DNA of 64,000 nt from Marinomonas sp. UCMA 3892 (GTDB taxonomy: Bacteria > Pseudomonadota > Gammaproteobacteria > Pseudomonadales > Marinomonadaceae): assembly GCF_012726345.1 (NCBI RefSeq), contig NZ_PTXN01000002.1, positions 310,001 to 374,000 of the forward strand, read 5' to 3'. A program made the position numbers and the translations under genes. Shown here piece by piece: positions 34,320-43,262 of this stretch (positions are counted from its first letter, which is position 1; each line of letters begins with the position of its first letter). The notes below the pieces were generated by a model. It saw nothing but the letters and a program-made list of their open reading frames with translations, was not told where the DNA came from and searched no databases.

Positions 34320-35957
34320 CTACTCCCCGATGTGCCAACCATTGGTAATCGGATAACGACGATCTCGCCCAAACCCACGAGCGGTGATACGCACACCAGT
34401 GGGTGCTTGACGACGTTTGTATTCGTTCACGTCGACAAGGCGAAGCACGCGATAGACGGTTTCTCGGTCAAATTGATTTGTCGCTAAAATGGCTTCGGCG
34501 CTTTGGTCTTCTTCGATGTACATGCGCAGAATTTCATCGAGGATGTCGTAGCTTGGTAAAGAGTCTTCATCTTTTTGATCTGGAGCCAGTTCTGCAGAAG
34601 GCGGACGTGTAATAACGCGCTCAGGGATCACGTAGCCCAAGGTGTTGCGGTAACGACAAAGCTTGAAGACTAAGGTTTTGAAGACATCTTTTAGGACGGA
34701 ATAACCGCCGACCATATCGCCATATAGAGTGGCATAGCCAACGGCCATTTCGCTCTTGTTGCCTGTGGTTAAGACCATATAGCCTTTCTTGTTAGAAATC
34801 GCCATTAAGGTTACACCACGGGTACGAGCTTGAAGGTTTTCTTCTGTGGTGTCTTTGCCGTAGCCTTCAAATTCTGGCGCGAGCACGTCGGTGAAAGCGG
34901 ACACCATGGTTTCAATCGGCAAGACGCTGTATTTCACACCCAGCAAGTTGGCTTCTTCTTCCGCGTCATGCAAGCTGATGGAAGAAGTGTAAGTGTAAGG
35001 CATCATGACCGCTTGAACGCGATCAGCACCAATCGCATCGACTGCGACCGCCAAAGACAAGGCGGAGTCGATACCACCACTCAAGCCAAGTACAATTCCT
35101 TTGAAACGGTTCTTGGTGATGTAGTCTCGTAGGCCAAGCACCATAGCTTGATACACGCTGGCTTCCACACCCAATGCAGGAGCAATGCTACCCGCTACCG
35201 GTTCAACCTTATTCGGCTGGCTGTCGTCGACAATCATATCTATGCTGTACAGCCCAGCTTCAAACCAAGGAGCTTGTAAAACTTTCTCGCCTTTGGCGTT
35301 GACCACGAAGGAGCCACCTTCGTATACCAATTCATCCTGCGCACCCATGTAGTTCACATAGACAATTGGCAAAGTGACTTCAGTGGCACGCTGATGAAGT
35401 AGTTCTTCACGCTCGCCCATTTTTTCAATGTGATAAGGCGAAGCATTCAAGTTCAGAATCAGTTCTGCCCCAGCCGCTTTGGCTTGTGCGATAGGTCCTG
35501 GATGCCAAATATCTTCGCAGATACTTAAGCCAACTTTTACACCTTTGATATCAACAAGGCCCGCTTCACGACCTTCGCTGAAGTAACGTTTATCATCAAA
35601 CACTAGGAAATTAGGCAGTTTTTGCTTGGCGTATTCCACCAGCAATTGACCTTGGTAAATCACGCCAGCGCAGTTAAATAGTTCCCCATCAATACGACGT
35701 GGATAACCAACAACTACGTATATATCGTGAACCTCGGCTAATAATTTTGCCAAGGCAGATTCAATACGTGTATCCAAGCTAGAACGTAATAATAAATCTT
35801 CTGGAGGATAGCCAGTTAAGGTTAATTCTGGAAAAACCACCACATCCGCGCGTTCTTCATCACGGGCTTTGTTCGCCGCATCAATAACGGATTGGGTGTT
35901 TTTTGTAATGTCGCCGACCAGCATATCCAGCTGGGCCATTGCAATTCGTAATGTCAT
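34320..35957 (-). CDS. nadE: Glutamine-dependent NAD+ synthetase
   Basis: 545 residues. The N-terminal nitrilase-type glutaminase domain shows its Glu-Lys-Cys triad in VVFPELTLTGYPPEDLL, KQKLPNFLVF and LSICEDIWHPGP. The C-terminal synthetase domain has the PP-loop GLSGGIDSALSL (near residue 297). The enzyme converts deamido-NAD to NAD using glutamine-derived ammonia, in the cytoplasm. It is divergent from the PP0621 gene. The hairpin-repeat array abuts its 3' end. Confidence 0.95.
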   Translation of the reverse strand: MTLRIAMAQLDMLVGDITKNTQSVIDAANKARDEERADVVVFPELTLTGYPPEDLLLRSSLDTRIESALAKLLAEVHDIYVVVGYPRRIDGELFNCAGVIYQGQLLVEYAKQKLPNFLVFDDKRYFSEGREAGLVDIKGVKVGLSICEDIWHPGPIAQAKAAGAELILNLNASPYHIEKMGEREELLHQRATEVTLPIVYVNYMGAQDELVYEGGSFVVNAKGEKVLQAPWFEAGLYSIDMIVDDSQPNKVEPVAGSIAPALGVEASVYQAMVLGLRDYITKNRFKGIVLGLSGGIDSALSLAVAVDAIGADRVQAVMMPYTYTSSISLHDAEEEANLLGVKYSVLPIETMVSAFTDVLAPEFEGYGKDTTEENLQARTRGVTLMAISNKKGYMVLTTGNKSEMAVGYATLYGDMVGGYSVLKDVFKTLVFKLCRYRNTLGYVIPERVITRPPSAELAPDQKDEDSLPSYDILDEILRMYIEEDQSAEAILATNQFDRETVYRVLRLVDVNEYKRRQAPTGVRITARGFGRDRRYPITNGWHIGE

Positions 35958-36030
35958 ACAGTTGCTATCTCGTGAACTCTGTTAGAATATGCCCGTTATT
36001 GTCTGGAATAACCCAAGCTAGGTAAAGTGT

Positions 36031-36291
36031 ATGATCGTACGTTTGATCGTTTTTGTTGCTATTTTCTTTATTGGTTGGTGGTTGTACCGCCAATTTGTCG
36101 CTTTTAAACGCAGTCAATCGCCGGCGGAAGCAAAAAAACAGGATTCCTCTAAAAAAGACGAATCACAGGAAAGTATGGTTCGCTGTGAAGAATGTAAAAC
36201 CTTCACGCCACGTTCTCATGCTATTCATGACCAAGAAGCGCGTCCATTTTGCAGCGCGGAACATTTAAAAGCATTCAACCAGAAGCACTAA
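36031..36291 (+). CDS. PP0621-family small membrane-anchored metal-binding protein
   Basis: 86 residues: one N-terminal helix (LIVFVAIFFIGWWLYRQF), a charged linker, and a C-terminal Cys motif, MVRCEECKTFTPRSHAI then ARPFCSAEH, resembling a small treble-clef/YHS-like knuckle. The family is known in Pseudomonas and relatives without an assigned function. AGGTAA precedes the ATG. It overlaps the 3' end of the convergent pseudopilin operon by 17 bases. Confidence 0.83.
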   Translation: MIVRLIVFVAIFFIGWWLYRQFVAFKRSQSPAEAKKQDSSKKDESQESMVRCEECKTFTPRSHAIHDQEARPFCSAEHLKAFNQKH

Positions 36292-36727
36292 CCCAACCAT
36301 TGGCAAGCAATCTATTCTCTCGCCACCACCAGCATAGATACTGTTGCTGGTTTTGTGTGGCGCAGAGTCGGTAGGAAATCTTAGTATTGTCAGATTCATC
36401 CGGCAGCGACTCGTAACTTTCCCAGCGATAATGCACAAGCTGGTTATCTTTTTGCCAAGTTTTTTCATGCGAACGCTCGCCTAAATCACAAAAGCCAATA
36501 CACTCGCTCGCTGTTGCCAATGTAAAACTAGGAGAAACAACCAAAGCTTGCCGAAAATCTGCCCAAACTTTCTGATCGGCTTCCACTTCATTCTCTTGCC
36601 CACGCCATTGATAAGCAGCCATGAGCCTTTCTTGAAAATGCATCGACAAGCTAGACATCGCCAATAGCAAGGCAACAATGGGCAAAGACACCCAACCATA
36701 CTGTGTTCTAAACAAAGAAAAATCCAT
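36275..36727 (-). CDS. PilX/YgdB-like minor pilus assembly protein
   Basis: About 150 residues from the ATG at 36727 (GAGG 8 bases upstream) rather than the in-frame ATG at 36778. The start MDFSLFRTQYGWVSLPIVALLL has a pilin-like hydrophobic helix but no Glu5, as in PilX/DUF2509 proteins. Six Cys residues suggest disulphides outside the membrane. It is the last gene of a four-gene minor pseudopilin operon, and likely helps prime pilus or secretion pseudopilus assembly. Identity is inferred mainly from the operon. Confidence 0.6.
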   Translation of the reverse strand: MDFSLFRTQYGWVSLPIVALLLAMSSLSMHFQERLMAAYQWRGQENEVEADQKVWADFRQALVVSPSFTLATASECIGFCDLGERSHEKTWQKDNQLVHYRWESYESLPDESDNTKISYRLCATQNQQQYLCWWWRENRLLANGWVSASG

Positions 36728-36783
36728 TTCATCTGCCTCTTTTGAGAACTTCATCCCCCCATGTGAATGAAAAAACATACAGA

Positions 36784-37665
36784 TTACAATACGATTATTT
36801 GATTACCGACACCCTGACAAGGCGAATGATAATGCCATTTTTCACCTCTCATAGAATGGTATTCTTGATAAAATTCTGCATCACGGTCGGCTTTGCAATC
36901 ACTTAATCGATACTGATACTCCACCCATAAACCACGAAGATTCTTTAAGGGGAAGCGTCCATATTGTGTGTACAATGTGTCTACCAAACCATTTTGACTA
37001 TTATCCAATAAAGGAAAAACAGCAAAGCGCTCTAAGCCATTCCATAGCTCTAACGACTTACCGCTTTCTTCTGGTGTGCGCCATAAGGCACTCCAGCCAT
37101 CTTTACCTTCTGCGATATACCAATAAAAACCATCTTCACTTTGAATAACGCCTGACTGACCAATAGCTGCATCATCCTCAAGTTTAATCTGGCTTTTACT
37201 AGCAGAGTCGCTAAAAACATGCCCAGAATAATTTGACTCGCAAGATGAAAAAGTCGTTCTATCACCCGCTTTCCAATGGCAGGCCATGGTCGTTTCCATG
37301 GGATTATTTCGAACTGTTACTGAACTGCGACACAAGCCGTAATCAGCGCCCTGTAGCCAGTCTGAGTTTTTATCGATGCGTCGCGTCGCCAAACGAATCG
37401 GTGGTGACATGCCCGATTCAATCGTCAAATATAACGACTCGTCTATCGTGCAACTGGCAGGCAAAAGACGTGACCACTGTGCCTTCAGATGTGCATCAAT
37501 AGCCGCTTTGATAGTGTGTTGATCCTGATAAGTTTGAGCCAAAAGGTGACGCTCCTGCATGCGAGCAATCGCCATTACTAAAAAGGGTAAAAACAAAGCA
37601 ATCAAACCACACACCACCAGCAATTCGATCAATAAGCTGCCTTTCAAATAACGTCGCTGATTCAT
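36784..37665 (-). CDS. Type IV pilin-like minor pseudopilin (PpdB/PilW-like)
   Basis: 293 residues. The prepilin leader MNQRRYLKG is followed by SLLIELLVVCGLIALFLPF, with the cleavage after Gly and Glu at +5. The large C-terminal part is Cys-rich (STTFSSCESNYSG and others) and would be extracellular or periplasmic. It overlaps the upstream gene by 4 bases. The size and place match PpdB/PilW-type proteins. Confidence 0.72.
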   Translation of the reverse strand: MNQRRYLKGSLLIELLVVCGLIALFLPFLVMAIARMQERHLLAQTYQDQHTIKAAIDAHLKAQWSRLLPASCTIDESLYLTIESGMSPPIRLATRRIDKNSDWLQGADYGLCRSSVTVRNNPMETTMACHWKAGDRTTFSSCESNYSGHVFSDSASKSQIKLEDDAAIGQSGVIQSEDGFYWYIAEGKDGWSALWRTPEESGKSLELWNGLERFAVFPLLDNSQNGLVDTLYTQYGRFPLKNLRGLWVEYQYRLSDCKADRDAEFYQEYHSMRGEKWHYHSPCQGVGNQIIVL

Positions 37666-38039
37666 CGTGAGCCCTCTTCACTCAATGTGAGAATTGTTGA
37701 CTCAAACAGAAAATGCTGTGAGGCATGAAACCAATTTTTAAGCTCATTGCCAGTACATTTTTGACAATCGGGATACTCTTCGTGGGGCGAGTTCTGGCCA
37801 TCTAGCCAAGTCAAAGATCCCGTCAGCTGTGCCATAGCGGCTTGTTTTTGTTGATTCTCATGAAGTTTTCTATGTTCTTCTGCTTGCTGAATCGATTGCC
37901 ATTGCACTTCGCTCTGACGCTGTACAACATGCAGCACCACGGCAAATAACGCCAAACAAAGAATCACCTCGAGCATAATCCAGCCCCTTGACCTCGGCTT
38001 AGACAATCGCAGCATTAAACGTTGTTTACTCATCCGCAA
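37662..38039 (-). CDS. Type IV pilin-like minor pseudopilin (PilV/PpdC-like)
   Basis: 125 residues. A basic leader ending SRG precedes WIMLEVILCLALFAVVLHVV, with Glu at +5 of the processed form. The rest is mostly helical (coiled coil QQAEEHRKLHENQQKQ) with a CQKC pair. It overlaps its neighbours by 14 and 4 bases, so all four genes are translationally coupled. Confidence 0.68.
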   Translation of the reverse strand: MRMSKQRLMLRLSKPRSRGWIMLEVILCLALFAVVLHVVQRQSEVQWQSIQQAEEHRKLHENQQKQAAMAQLTGSLTWLDGQNSPHEEYPDCQKCTGNELKNWFHASQHFLFESTILTLSEEGSR

Positions 38040-38577
38040 TACCCACCACCGTTCCTTGTGAAGAGGAATAAGAGTCTAGTGAATCAACACCTCGCGGATC
38101 AGTGAGATAAAAACGTCCACTTTGATTGAGTATTAACGCCGCTTGCCAAGCCCCCAAACAAAACTCAAAGGTGCCATTTTGGTAACCCGATAAACCGTTA
38201 GATCGAAACTCTATCTGCTGCTTTTTAACTGGAAAGCCACTCCACGACACTGCCAATAAAGGCTCAAAGATAATCTGCCGATAGCGTTTTTTAGCTCCGC
38301 TATTAGGCTCAATTTGATAAAGTGTAAATCCTGAAGACCAAACTCCGTCGCAATTCAAGCCACCACATACAAAACTGGTTTGGCCGCTAATTACCGCCAA
38401 TTGCCGAGCCTGCGTGAGCGCATCTGCTAAGCGCTTTATTTCATTTTTTAGGGTGTTTTTATCTTTAGTTTTTTGGCTGACACTAAGAAAATGCGCTGAG
38501 CCTGCGTGAGCTAATATGCTCAAAATAGCTAGAACACAGAGTAGTTCCAGCAGAGAAAAGCCGTATTGACGGTTCAT
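38026..38577 (-). CDS. FimT/GspH-type minor pseudopilin
   Basis: 183 residues. MNRQYG|FSLLELLCVLAILSIL is a classic prepilin N-terminus (Glu at +5). The C-terminal domain has the GspH/FimT pattern: LTQARQLAVISGQTSFVCGG, then a beta-rich region ending NQSGRFYLTDPRG. GGAGG-type site precedes the ATG. First gene of the operon. GspH/FimT initiates pseudopilus assembly. Confidence 0.85.
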   Translation of the reverse strand: MNRQYGFSLLELLCVLAILSILAHAGSAHFLSVSQKTKDKNTLKNEIKRLADALTQARQLAVISGQTSFVCGGLNCDGVWSSGFTLYQIEPNSGAKKRYRQIIFEPLLAVSWSGFPVKKQQIEFRSNGLSGYQNGTFEFCLGAWQAALILNQSGRFYLTDPRGVDSLDSYSSSQGTVVGIADE

Positions 38578-38662
38578 TGAAAACCTCCTTGTTTTACTTT
38601 CTATATCACTAAATGCAACAGAATAGACATCCTTGCCTATTCCGTTATCTTAACCCATTTGA

Positions 38663-39529
38663 TTATACGGTCGTAAACCATTTGTTAATGTGATTCGCAA
38701 TTTGTCTTGGCTTTTGAAATGGCAATGAATGATCACAGGCGCTCATGGTTTTATGTTGCCAAGCGGCATTTTGTTCACTCAACAAATCATAGTGCTGGCG
38801 CAAGGCTTCATGACTTAATTCACCAGAGAACAAAAACACTTGCTCAGACGCATCTATCATCGTCTGACGAATATGCGGCTCGTTCGCCATTAGAGCAACA
38901 TAATCAGTCACCGCATCCAATGCATAAGCAAAACCAAAAGGTCGATGAGCAAGCCGCGATTGCGTGGTGGCTTCCGCAACAGGATGCTTGCGTCGATTCG
39001 GCGACACACCATCCATAAAACTTGCTACGCCAAGTTCCACATCACCCGTATCTCGAATCAATTTCGATGCATGACGATACTTTTGACGCACATCCATCAA
39101 GGTAGATAAATCTTCACGATCCAATGACGCAGGTTCCAACAAAGCCATTTTGACTTTCTTTTTGCCCTGCAAACTACGCTGATAATTTAGGTTCAGCGCC
39201 ACCAAGCCACCTAGTGAATAAGCAACTAGGTCAAAATCATCCCATTTTACATGGGCCAATAAAGCTTCGACTTCGTCGGTCAATTCGGTAACCGACACAG
39301 CCCCCTCTTCACCATGATGATGAAAAGAATCGCCCATGCCTTTTAGATCGGGCACCAGCATCCAACGCCATCGGGTAAAATACGGCAACATCGGAGAATA
39401 AGTGATCTCCCCAGCAACGCCGGCACCATGTAGCAACAAACAAACTCGGTCGCTTTGCGCTTCTGGGTTCTCGTAAAGACGGTACGCGATACGCGCTTTG
39501 GGTAAAGAAAGAAAAAAAATGTCAGACAC
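38663..39529 (-). CDS. Alpha/beta hydrolase
   Basis: 288 residues from a GTG start at 39529 (AGGTTA ~9 bases upstream). LLLHGAGVAGEITYSP, VAYSLGGLVALNLN (nucleophile Ser) and the final SACDHSLPFQKP (His) outline the fold. Substrate unknown. It is followed by the pseudopilin operon on the same strand after ~85 bases. Confidence 0.83.
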   Translation of the reverse strand: MSDIFFLSLPKARIAYRLYENPEAQSDRVCLLLHGAGVAGEITYSPMLPYFTRWRWMLVPDLKGMGDSFHHHGEEGAVSVTELTDEVEALLAHVKWDDFDLVAYSLGGLVALNLNYQRSLQGKKKVKMALLEPASLDREDLSTLMDVRQKYRHASKLIRDTGDVELGVASFMDGVSPNRRKHPVAEATTQSRLAHRPFGFAYALDAVTDYVALMANEPHIRQTMIDASEQVFLFSGELSHEALRQHYDLLSEQNAAWQHKTMSACDHSLPFQKPRQIANHINKWFTTV

Positions 39530-39608
39530 TTGTAATTAACCTGTGAGGACCCTTATTAAAAGAATACAATGCTTGCACTTACTCGTACTATACACACAAA
39601 CGTATATT

Positions 39609-39798
39609 AGAGACCTTTGCACGATGTTACGAGCGAAAACAAGACGAGGCAAAAATAGACGAGAAAGCAGACACCTACATGGATGTAGGTGTTAAAGCGA
39701 CGCAGGATGCCAAAGCCGAGTTTATAGGTTATAAATGAGCATTTCGAGTCTATTTTTAACAAAGTATTGGCAAGCGCAGTAGTCGTGCAAAGGTCTCT
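39609..39798. mobile_element. MITE-like element, 190 bp, with perfect terminal inverted repeats
   Basis: The ends AGAGACCTTTGCACGA and TCGTGCAAAGGTCTCT are perfect complements. Read as TA|GAGACC...GGTCTC|TA it has a TA target duplication, as produced by IS630/Tc1-type and some IS5-type transposases. It has no coding capacity. It lies 22 bases before pabB and may affect its expression. Related copies are at 58.81 and 60.24 kb. Confidence 0.82.
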
Positions 39799-39819
39799 AT
39801 TACTAGGTATTGATAAAAA

Positions 39820-41244
39820 ATGTCATCAATCAAACACGTAAATCTCCCGTATCAGGCGTCATTACTGTCTTTCTTTTCTGCTGTGCGAGACTTACCTTAT
39901 CCCGCTTTACTCGACAGTAATCACGAACATTTCCCTGACACAAATTACGACATTTTAGTCGCTAACCCGCTTGCTCGCATCCATCCAGTTCAAAATAACC
40001 AGCCGATCACTTGGTACAGCAAACCACTTTATGAGCTAAGCAATACTGACAACCCAATGACCTTGTTGAATGAATTAATGAGCCTTATTTGCCAAGAACC
40101 TTGGGCGAAATCTGCTCCGAAAGATTTACCTTTTGTTGGCGGTTTACTGGGCTATTACGGTTACGAAAGTGGGCATTTTGTTGAACAATTACCCGATACA
40201 GTAAAACATGATATCAAGCTAGAAACTTTGAGTATTGGTCTTTATGGCTGGGCAGTAATTACTTGCCATAAGACAAAAAACACCCAATTGATTACCTCAC
40301 CTTGGTGTTCTTCTGAAGACGTTGCCGATCTTATCAACCGCTTTACCAGTGCGTGTGATGATGTGTTGGTAAAACACGATTTAAATGAAGCAAGACCTTT
40401 TCGTTTACAAGCACCTTTTACTTCGAACATGACAGAAGCCGACTACGCGCAAAAATTTTCTGCTGTTCAAGACTACATTCAGTCGGGTGATTGTTATCAG
40501 GTCAATTTGGCGCAGCGTTTTTCCACTCGTTACAAAGGCGACACTTTCACGGCATATCACACATTAAGAGACGTTTGCCCGACACCATTTTCGGCTTATA
40601 TGGAATTTTCGCCAGAGCAAAGTTTGCTAAGTCATTCACCTGAACGCTTCCTCTTATGTGATCAAGGCCGAGTAGAATCCAAACCAATCAAAGGCACTGT
40701 AGCACGCGGCAAAACACCTGAAGAAGACAAGGCCAACGCAGATTGGTTACTTGCATCAGCAAAAGATCGTGCCGAAAACCTGATGATTGTCGATTTGCTG
40801 CGCAACGACCTAGGTCGAACCTGTTTAACTGGCAGCATCAAGGTGCCAAAGCTGTTTGCTTTAGAGAGTTATGCCAACGTACATCATTTGGTTTCCACGG
40901 TAGAAGGTAGGATTGATCAAGCAGATCAAGCGATTCGTGTTTTCCATCAAAGCTTCCCAGGCGGCTCCATTACTGGCGCACCTAAAATTCGCTCTATGGA
41001 AATTATCGATGAGCTAGAACCTCATGAACGTTCAGCCTATTGTGGTTCTATCGCTTACTTCAGTGCGAATGGTCAAATGGATTCCAGCATTACGATTCGC
41101 ACATTGGTCGCAGATCATGGCAACTTGCACTGTTGGGCAGGCGGTGGACTGGTCGCGGATTCGAAATGCCAAGAAGAATACCAAGAAACCTTTACCAAAG
41201 TGGGCAAGTTAACCCATACTCTAGAACAAGACTTTTTGAAATAG
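39820..41244 (+). CDS. pabB: Aminodeoxychorismate synthase component I
   Basis: 474 residues. The chorismate-binding domain shows GDCYQVNLAQRF, the lysine motif KPIKGTVARG (where PabB forms a covalent intermediate) and the final PGGSITGAPKIRSMEIIDELE and AGGGLVADS. PabB makes 4-amino-4-deoxychorismate for folate. TrpE is the alternative, but PIKGT with Lys favours PabB. It is followed 8 bases later by the Nudix gene, a common pairing. Confidence 0.92.
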   Translation: MSSIKHVNLPYQASLLSFFSAVRDLPYPALLDSNHEHFPDTNYDILVANPLARIHPVQNNQPITWYSKPLYELSNTDNPMTLLNELMSLICQEPWAKSAPKDLPFVGGLLGYYGYESGHFVEQLPDTVKHDIKLETLSIGLYGWAVITCHKTKNTQLITSPWCSSEDVADLINRFTSACDDVLVKHDLNEARPFRLQAPFTSNMTEADYAQKFSAVQDYIQSGDCYQVNLAQRFSTRYKGDTFTAYHTLRDVCPTPFSAYMEFSPEQSLLSHSPERFLLCDQGRVESKPIKGTVARGKTPEEDKANADWLLASAKDRAENLMIVDLLRNDLGRTCLTGSIKVPKLFALESYANVHHLVSTVEGRIDQADQAIRVFHQSFPGGSITGAPKIRSMEIIDELEPHERSAYCGSIAYFSANGQMDSSITIRTLVADHGNLHCWAGGGLVADSKCQEEYQETFTKVGKLTHTLEQDFLK

Positions 41245-41252
41245 GCCGTATC

Positions 41253-41903
41253 ATGTCTGACATAGAGCAGTTTTTAAATGCTCCTCCCATTGACCTGAGC
41301 TTGGATGATATTCGCGCTGCATTAGACAGAGAACCTTATGCGCAACAAATCCATAACCCAGACGAGAAAATGTTTCCCAGTGGTTATGATTTAAACTATC
41401 GATCTGCTGCCGTACTCATCCCTATTTGGAAAGAGCCAGAAAATGGCGAGCTGTATGTACTTCTAACCCAACGTGCGCTTCATATGCGTAATCATCCGGG
41501 ACAAATAGCCTTCCCCGGTGGCAAACATGACCCAGACGATGCCAGCATCCAATACACAGCACTACGTGAAACATTAGAAGAAGTTGGTCTATCACCTGAT
41601 TGTTTCGATCTATTAGGAGAACTTGGCGAGTATTGCACCATCTCGGGCTATTGCATAAAACCCATCGTCGCCGAAATGACGCGTAGAAGCGAATTAAGCC
41701 TGTGTGAAGAAGAAGTAAAATCTGTCCATTGGGTGCCTTTGCGTTACTTGCTCACGCCACAAAATTACCGTTTTAAAAAGAAAGTGCTCGATACAACGTC
41801 TCGTGGTTATTTTGAAATTGACTACGAAGATATCCGTATTTGGGGTGTTACTGCAGGCATTCTCTACGGGCTTTATCAAACACTGGCCAGACACATACGT
41901 TAA
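41253..41903 (+). CDS. nudL: Nudix hydrolase, CoA pyrophosphatase type
   Basis: About 216 residues from the ATG at 41253, which follows the pabB stop by 8 bases; longer in-frame extensions overlap pabB. The Nudix box is GGKHDPDDASIQYTALRETL then EEVGL, with the upstream LLTQRALHMRNHPGQIAFPGG typical of the CoA-pyrophosphatase (UPF0035) subgroup. It would cleave CoA to phosphopantetheine and adenosine 3',5'-bisphosphate. Confidence 0.88.
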   Translation: MSDIEQFLNAPPIDLSLDDIRAALDREPYAQQIHNPDEKMFPSGYDLNYRSAAVLIPIWKEPENGELYVLLTQRALHMRNHPGQIAFPGGKHDPDDASIQYTALRETLEEVGLSPDCFDLLGELGEYCTISGYCIKPIVAEMTRRSELSLCEEEVKSVHWVPLRYLLTPQNYRFKKKVLDTTSRGYFEIDYEDIRIWGVTAGILYGLYQTLARHIR

Positions 41904-42031
41904 TGGTTTTAGCCTTTTCTCTCTTTACACTTTATTAAGTATTATAAGGATAGTTTTCTTTCGTCTTTTATTTCATTGGCACAAATTGATAAGGTACAAC
42001 CAACGTAACTTAGAACACGGTAAACTTTCCT

Positions 42032-42766
42032 ATGCCAGCATTTGATTTAGCGTCTTTTACTACCAACAACAAAGAAGACGAAGCTCAAAAAATCATCCAT
42101 AACGCGATGAAGGAATTTGACAACATTGCCATCTCTTTTAGTGGTGCAGAAGATGTTGTTTTAATTGACATGGCAGTCAAAGCAAAAAAAGACATTCAGG
42201 TATTTTCTCTGGACACAGGTCGACTACACCCTGAGACATATCGCTTTATCGAACAAGTCCGTAAGCACTATAAAATCAACATTGACCTACTTTCCCCTGA
42301 TCGTGAAACACTCGAAAACTTCACCCGAGAAAAAGGCTTGTTTAGCTTTTTTGAAGATGGCCACAAAGAATGCTGCAGCATTCGTAAGGTACAGCCACTT
42401 AAACGTAAGCTTGCTACTCTAGATGCATGGATAACCGGGCAACGCAAAGACCAAAGCCCAGGCACACGTAACGTTTTAGCCTTTGCAGAAAAAGACAGCG
42501 CATTTAGTACAGATGAAAAAGATCTATTTAAATTCAATCCATTGGCGAACTGGTCTTCAGAAGACGTTTGGAACTACATCAAGATGTTTGATGTTCCCTA
42601 CAATGAATTACATTTGAAAGGTTTTACCAGCATCGGCTGCGAGCCTTGTACTCGTCCAATTTTACCGAATCAGCATGAACGTGAAGGTCGTTGGTGGTGG
42701 GAAGAATCAGAGCACAAAGAATGTGGGCTACACATTGGTAACTTAATACCAACCGCTCAACAATAA
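42032..42766 (+). CDS. cysH: Phosphoadenylyl/adenylyl-sulfate reductase
   Basis: 244 residues. The PP-loop-like region [16 protein letters not shown] binds the nucleotide, [12 protein letters not shown] follows, and the Cys motifs KECCSIRK and GCEPCTRP ligate a 4Fe-4S cluster as in plant-type/Pseudomonas APS reductases. KECGLHIG at the C-terminus holds the catalytic Cys. It reduces activated sulfate to sulfite for cysteine synthesis. Cluster-binding type suggests preference for APS. Confidence 0.93.
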   Translation: MPAFDLASFTTNNKEDEAQKIIHNAMKEFDNIAISFSGAEDVVLIDMAVKAKKDIQVFSLDTGRLHPETYRFIEQVRKHYKINIDLLSPDRETLENFTREKGLFSFFEDGHKECCSIRKVQPLKRKLATLDAWITGQRKDQSPGTRNVLAFAEKDSAFSTDEKDLFKFNPLANWSSEDVWNYIKMFDVPYNELHLKGFTSIGCEPCTRPILPNQHEREGRWWWEESEHKECGLHIGNLIPTAQQ

Positions 42767-42809
42767 GCTCCGCTTTCGGTTTAGAAACACTTAAATTATG
42801 AACGTTTAA

Positions 42810-42847
42810 AATTAAAAGTGCCCGATACCATCAGGCACTTTTAATTG
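42810..42847. terminator. Bidirectional terminator between cysH and the short LysR gene
   Basis: AATTAAAAGTGCC and GGCACTTTTAATT are perfect complements around an 11-base loop. It overlaps the last codons of the convergent gene. Confidence 0.85.
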
Positions 42848-43151
42848 CTTTAAACATTTCATCTGATTTACCTTCAAAATGGCTTTGTTCTAAATGACTT
42901 TGCCATGATGTAATAAAATCTTGATAGCATGCTTCAAGCTCTGTTATGTGTTGCAATAAAACTTCTCCTGCTGGCGTCATATCCGTCGTTCGACCATGTC
43001 GAATCAACAAAGGCTCGCCTAGCTCCCGCTCTAATTTTTGAATATGTTGGCTAACCGCAGGCTGAGTTAACCCCAGCAGCTTCGCAGTTTTCGTAAAACT
43101 CCCTGTTTCAACCAAAGCCTTAAAGGTAATAAGATGTTGTGTATTAAGCAT
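42831..43151 (-). CDS. LysR-type DNA-binding domain protein lacking an effector domain
   Basis: 106 residues. The winged-helix domain is complete and typical: FKALVETGSFTKTAKLLGLTQPAVSQHIQKLE, then LIRHGRTTDMTPAGEVLLQH. The ~200-residue co-inducer-binding domain is absent; the frame ends in a terminator. It could be a truncated regulator or a bona fide short form. AAGGAA precedes the ATG. Its position next to cysH suggests a link to sulfur genes, without proof. Confidence 0.8.
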   Translation of the reverse strand: MLNTQHLITFKALVETGSFTKTAKLLGLTQPAVSQHIQKLERELGEPLLIRHGRTTDMTPAGEVLLQHITELEACYQDFITSWQSHLEQSHFEGKSDEMFKAIKSA

Positions 43152-43262
43152 AAAGATTCCTTATAGTAGATTCCATTATGCCCAATGCTAATTTTACGAA
43201 CATTGACCTATATCGTGTTTTCATGAAAGACTCAAAGTTATTAACCTAAGTGGATTAAGAGC

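Noticed and set aside
31956-34320. Integron integrase gene or remnant
   Set aside because: No frame on either strand shows tyrosine recombinase boxes or the intI-specific region.
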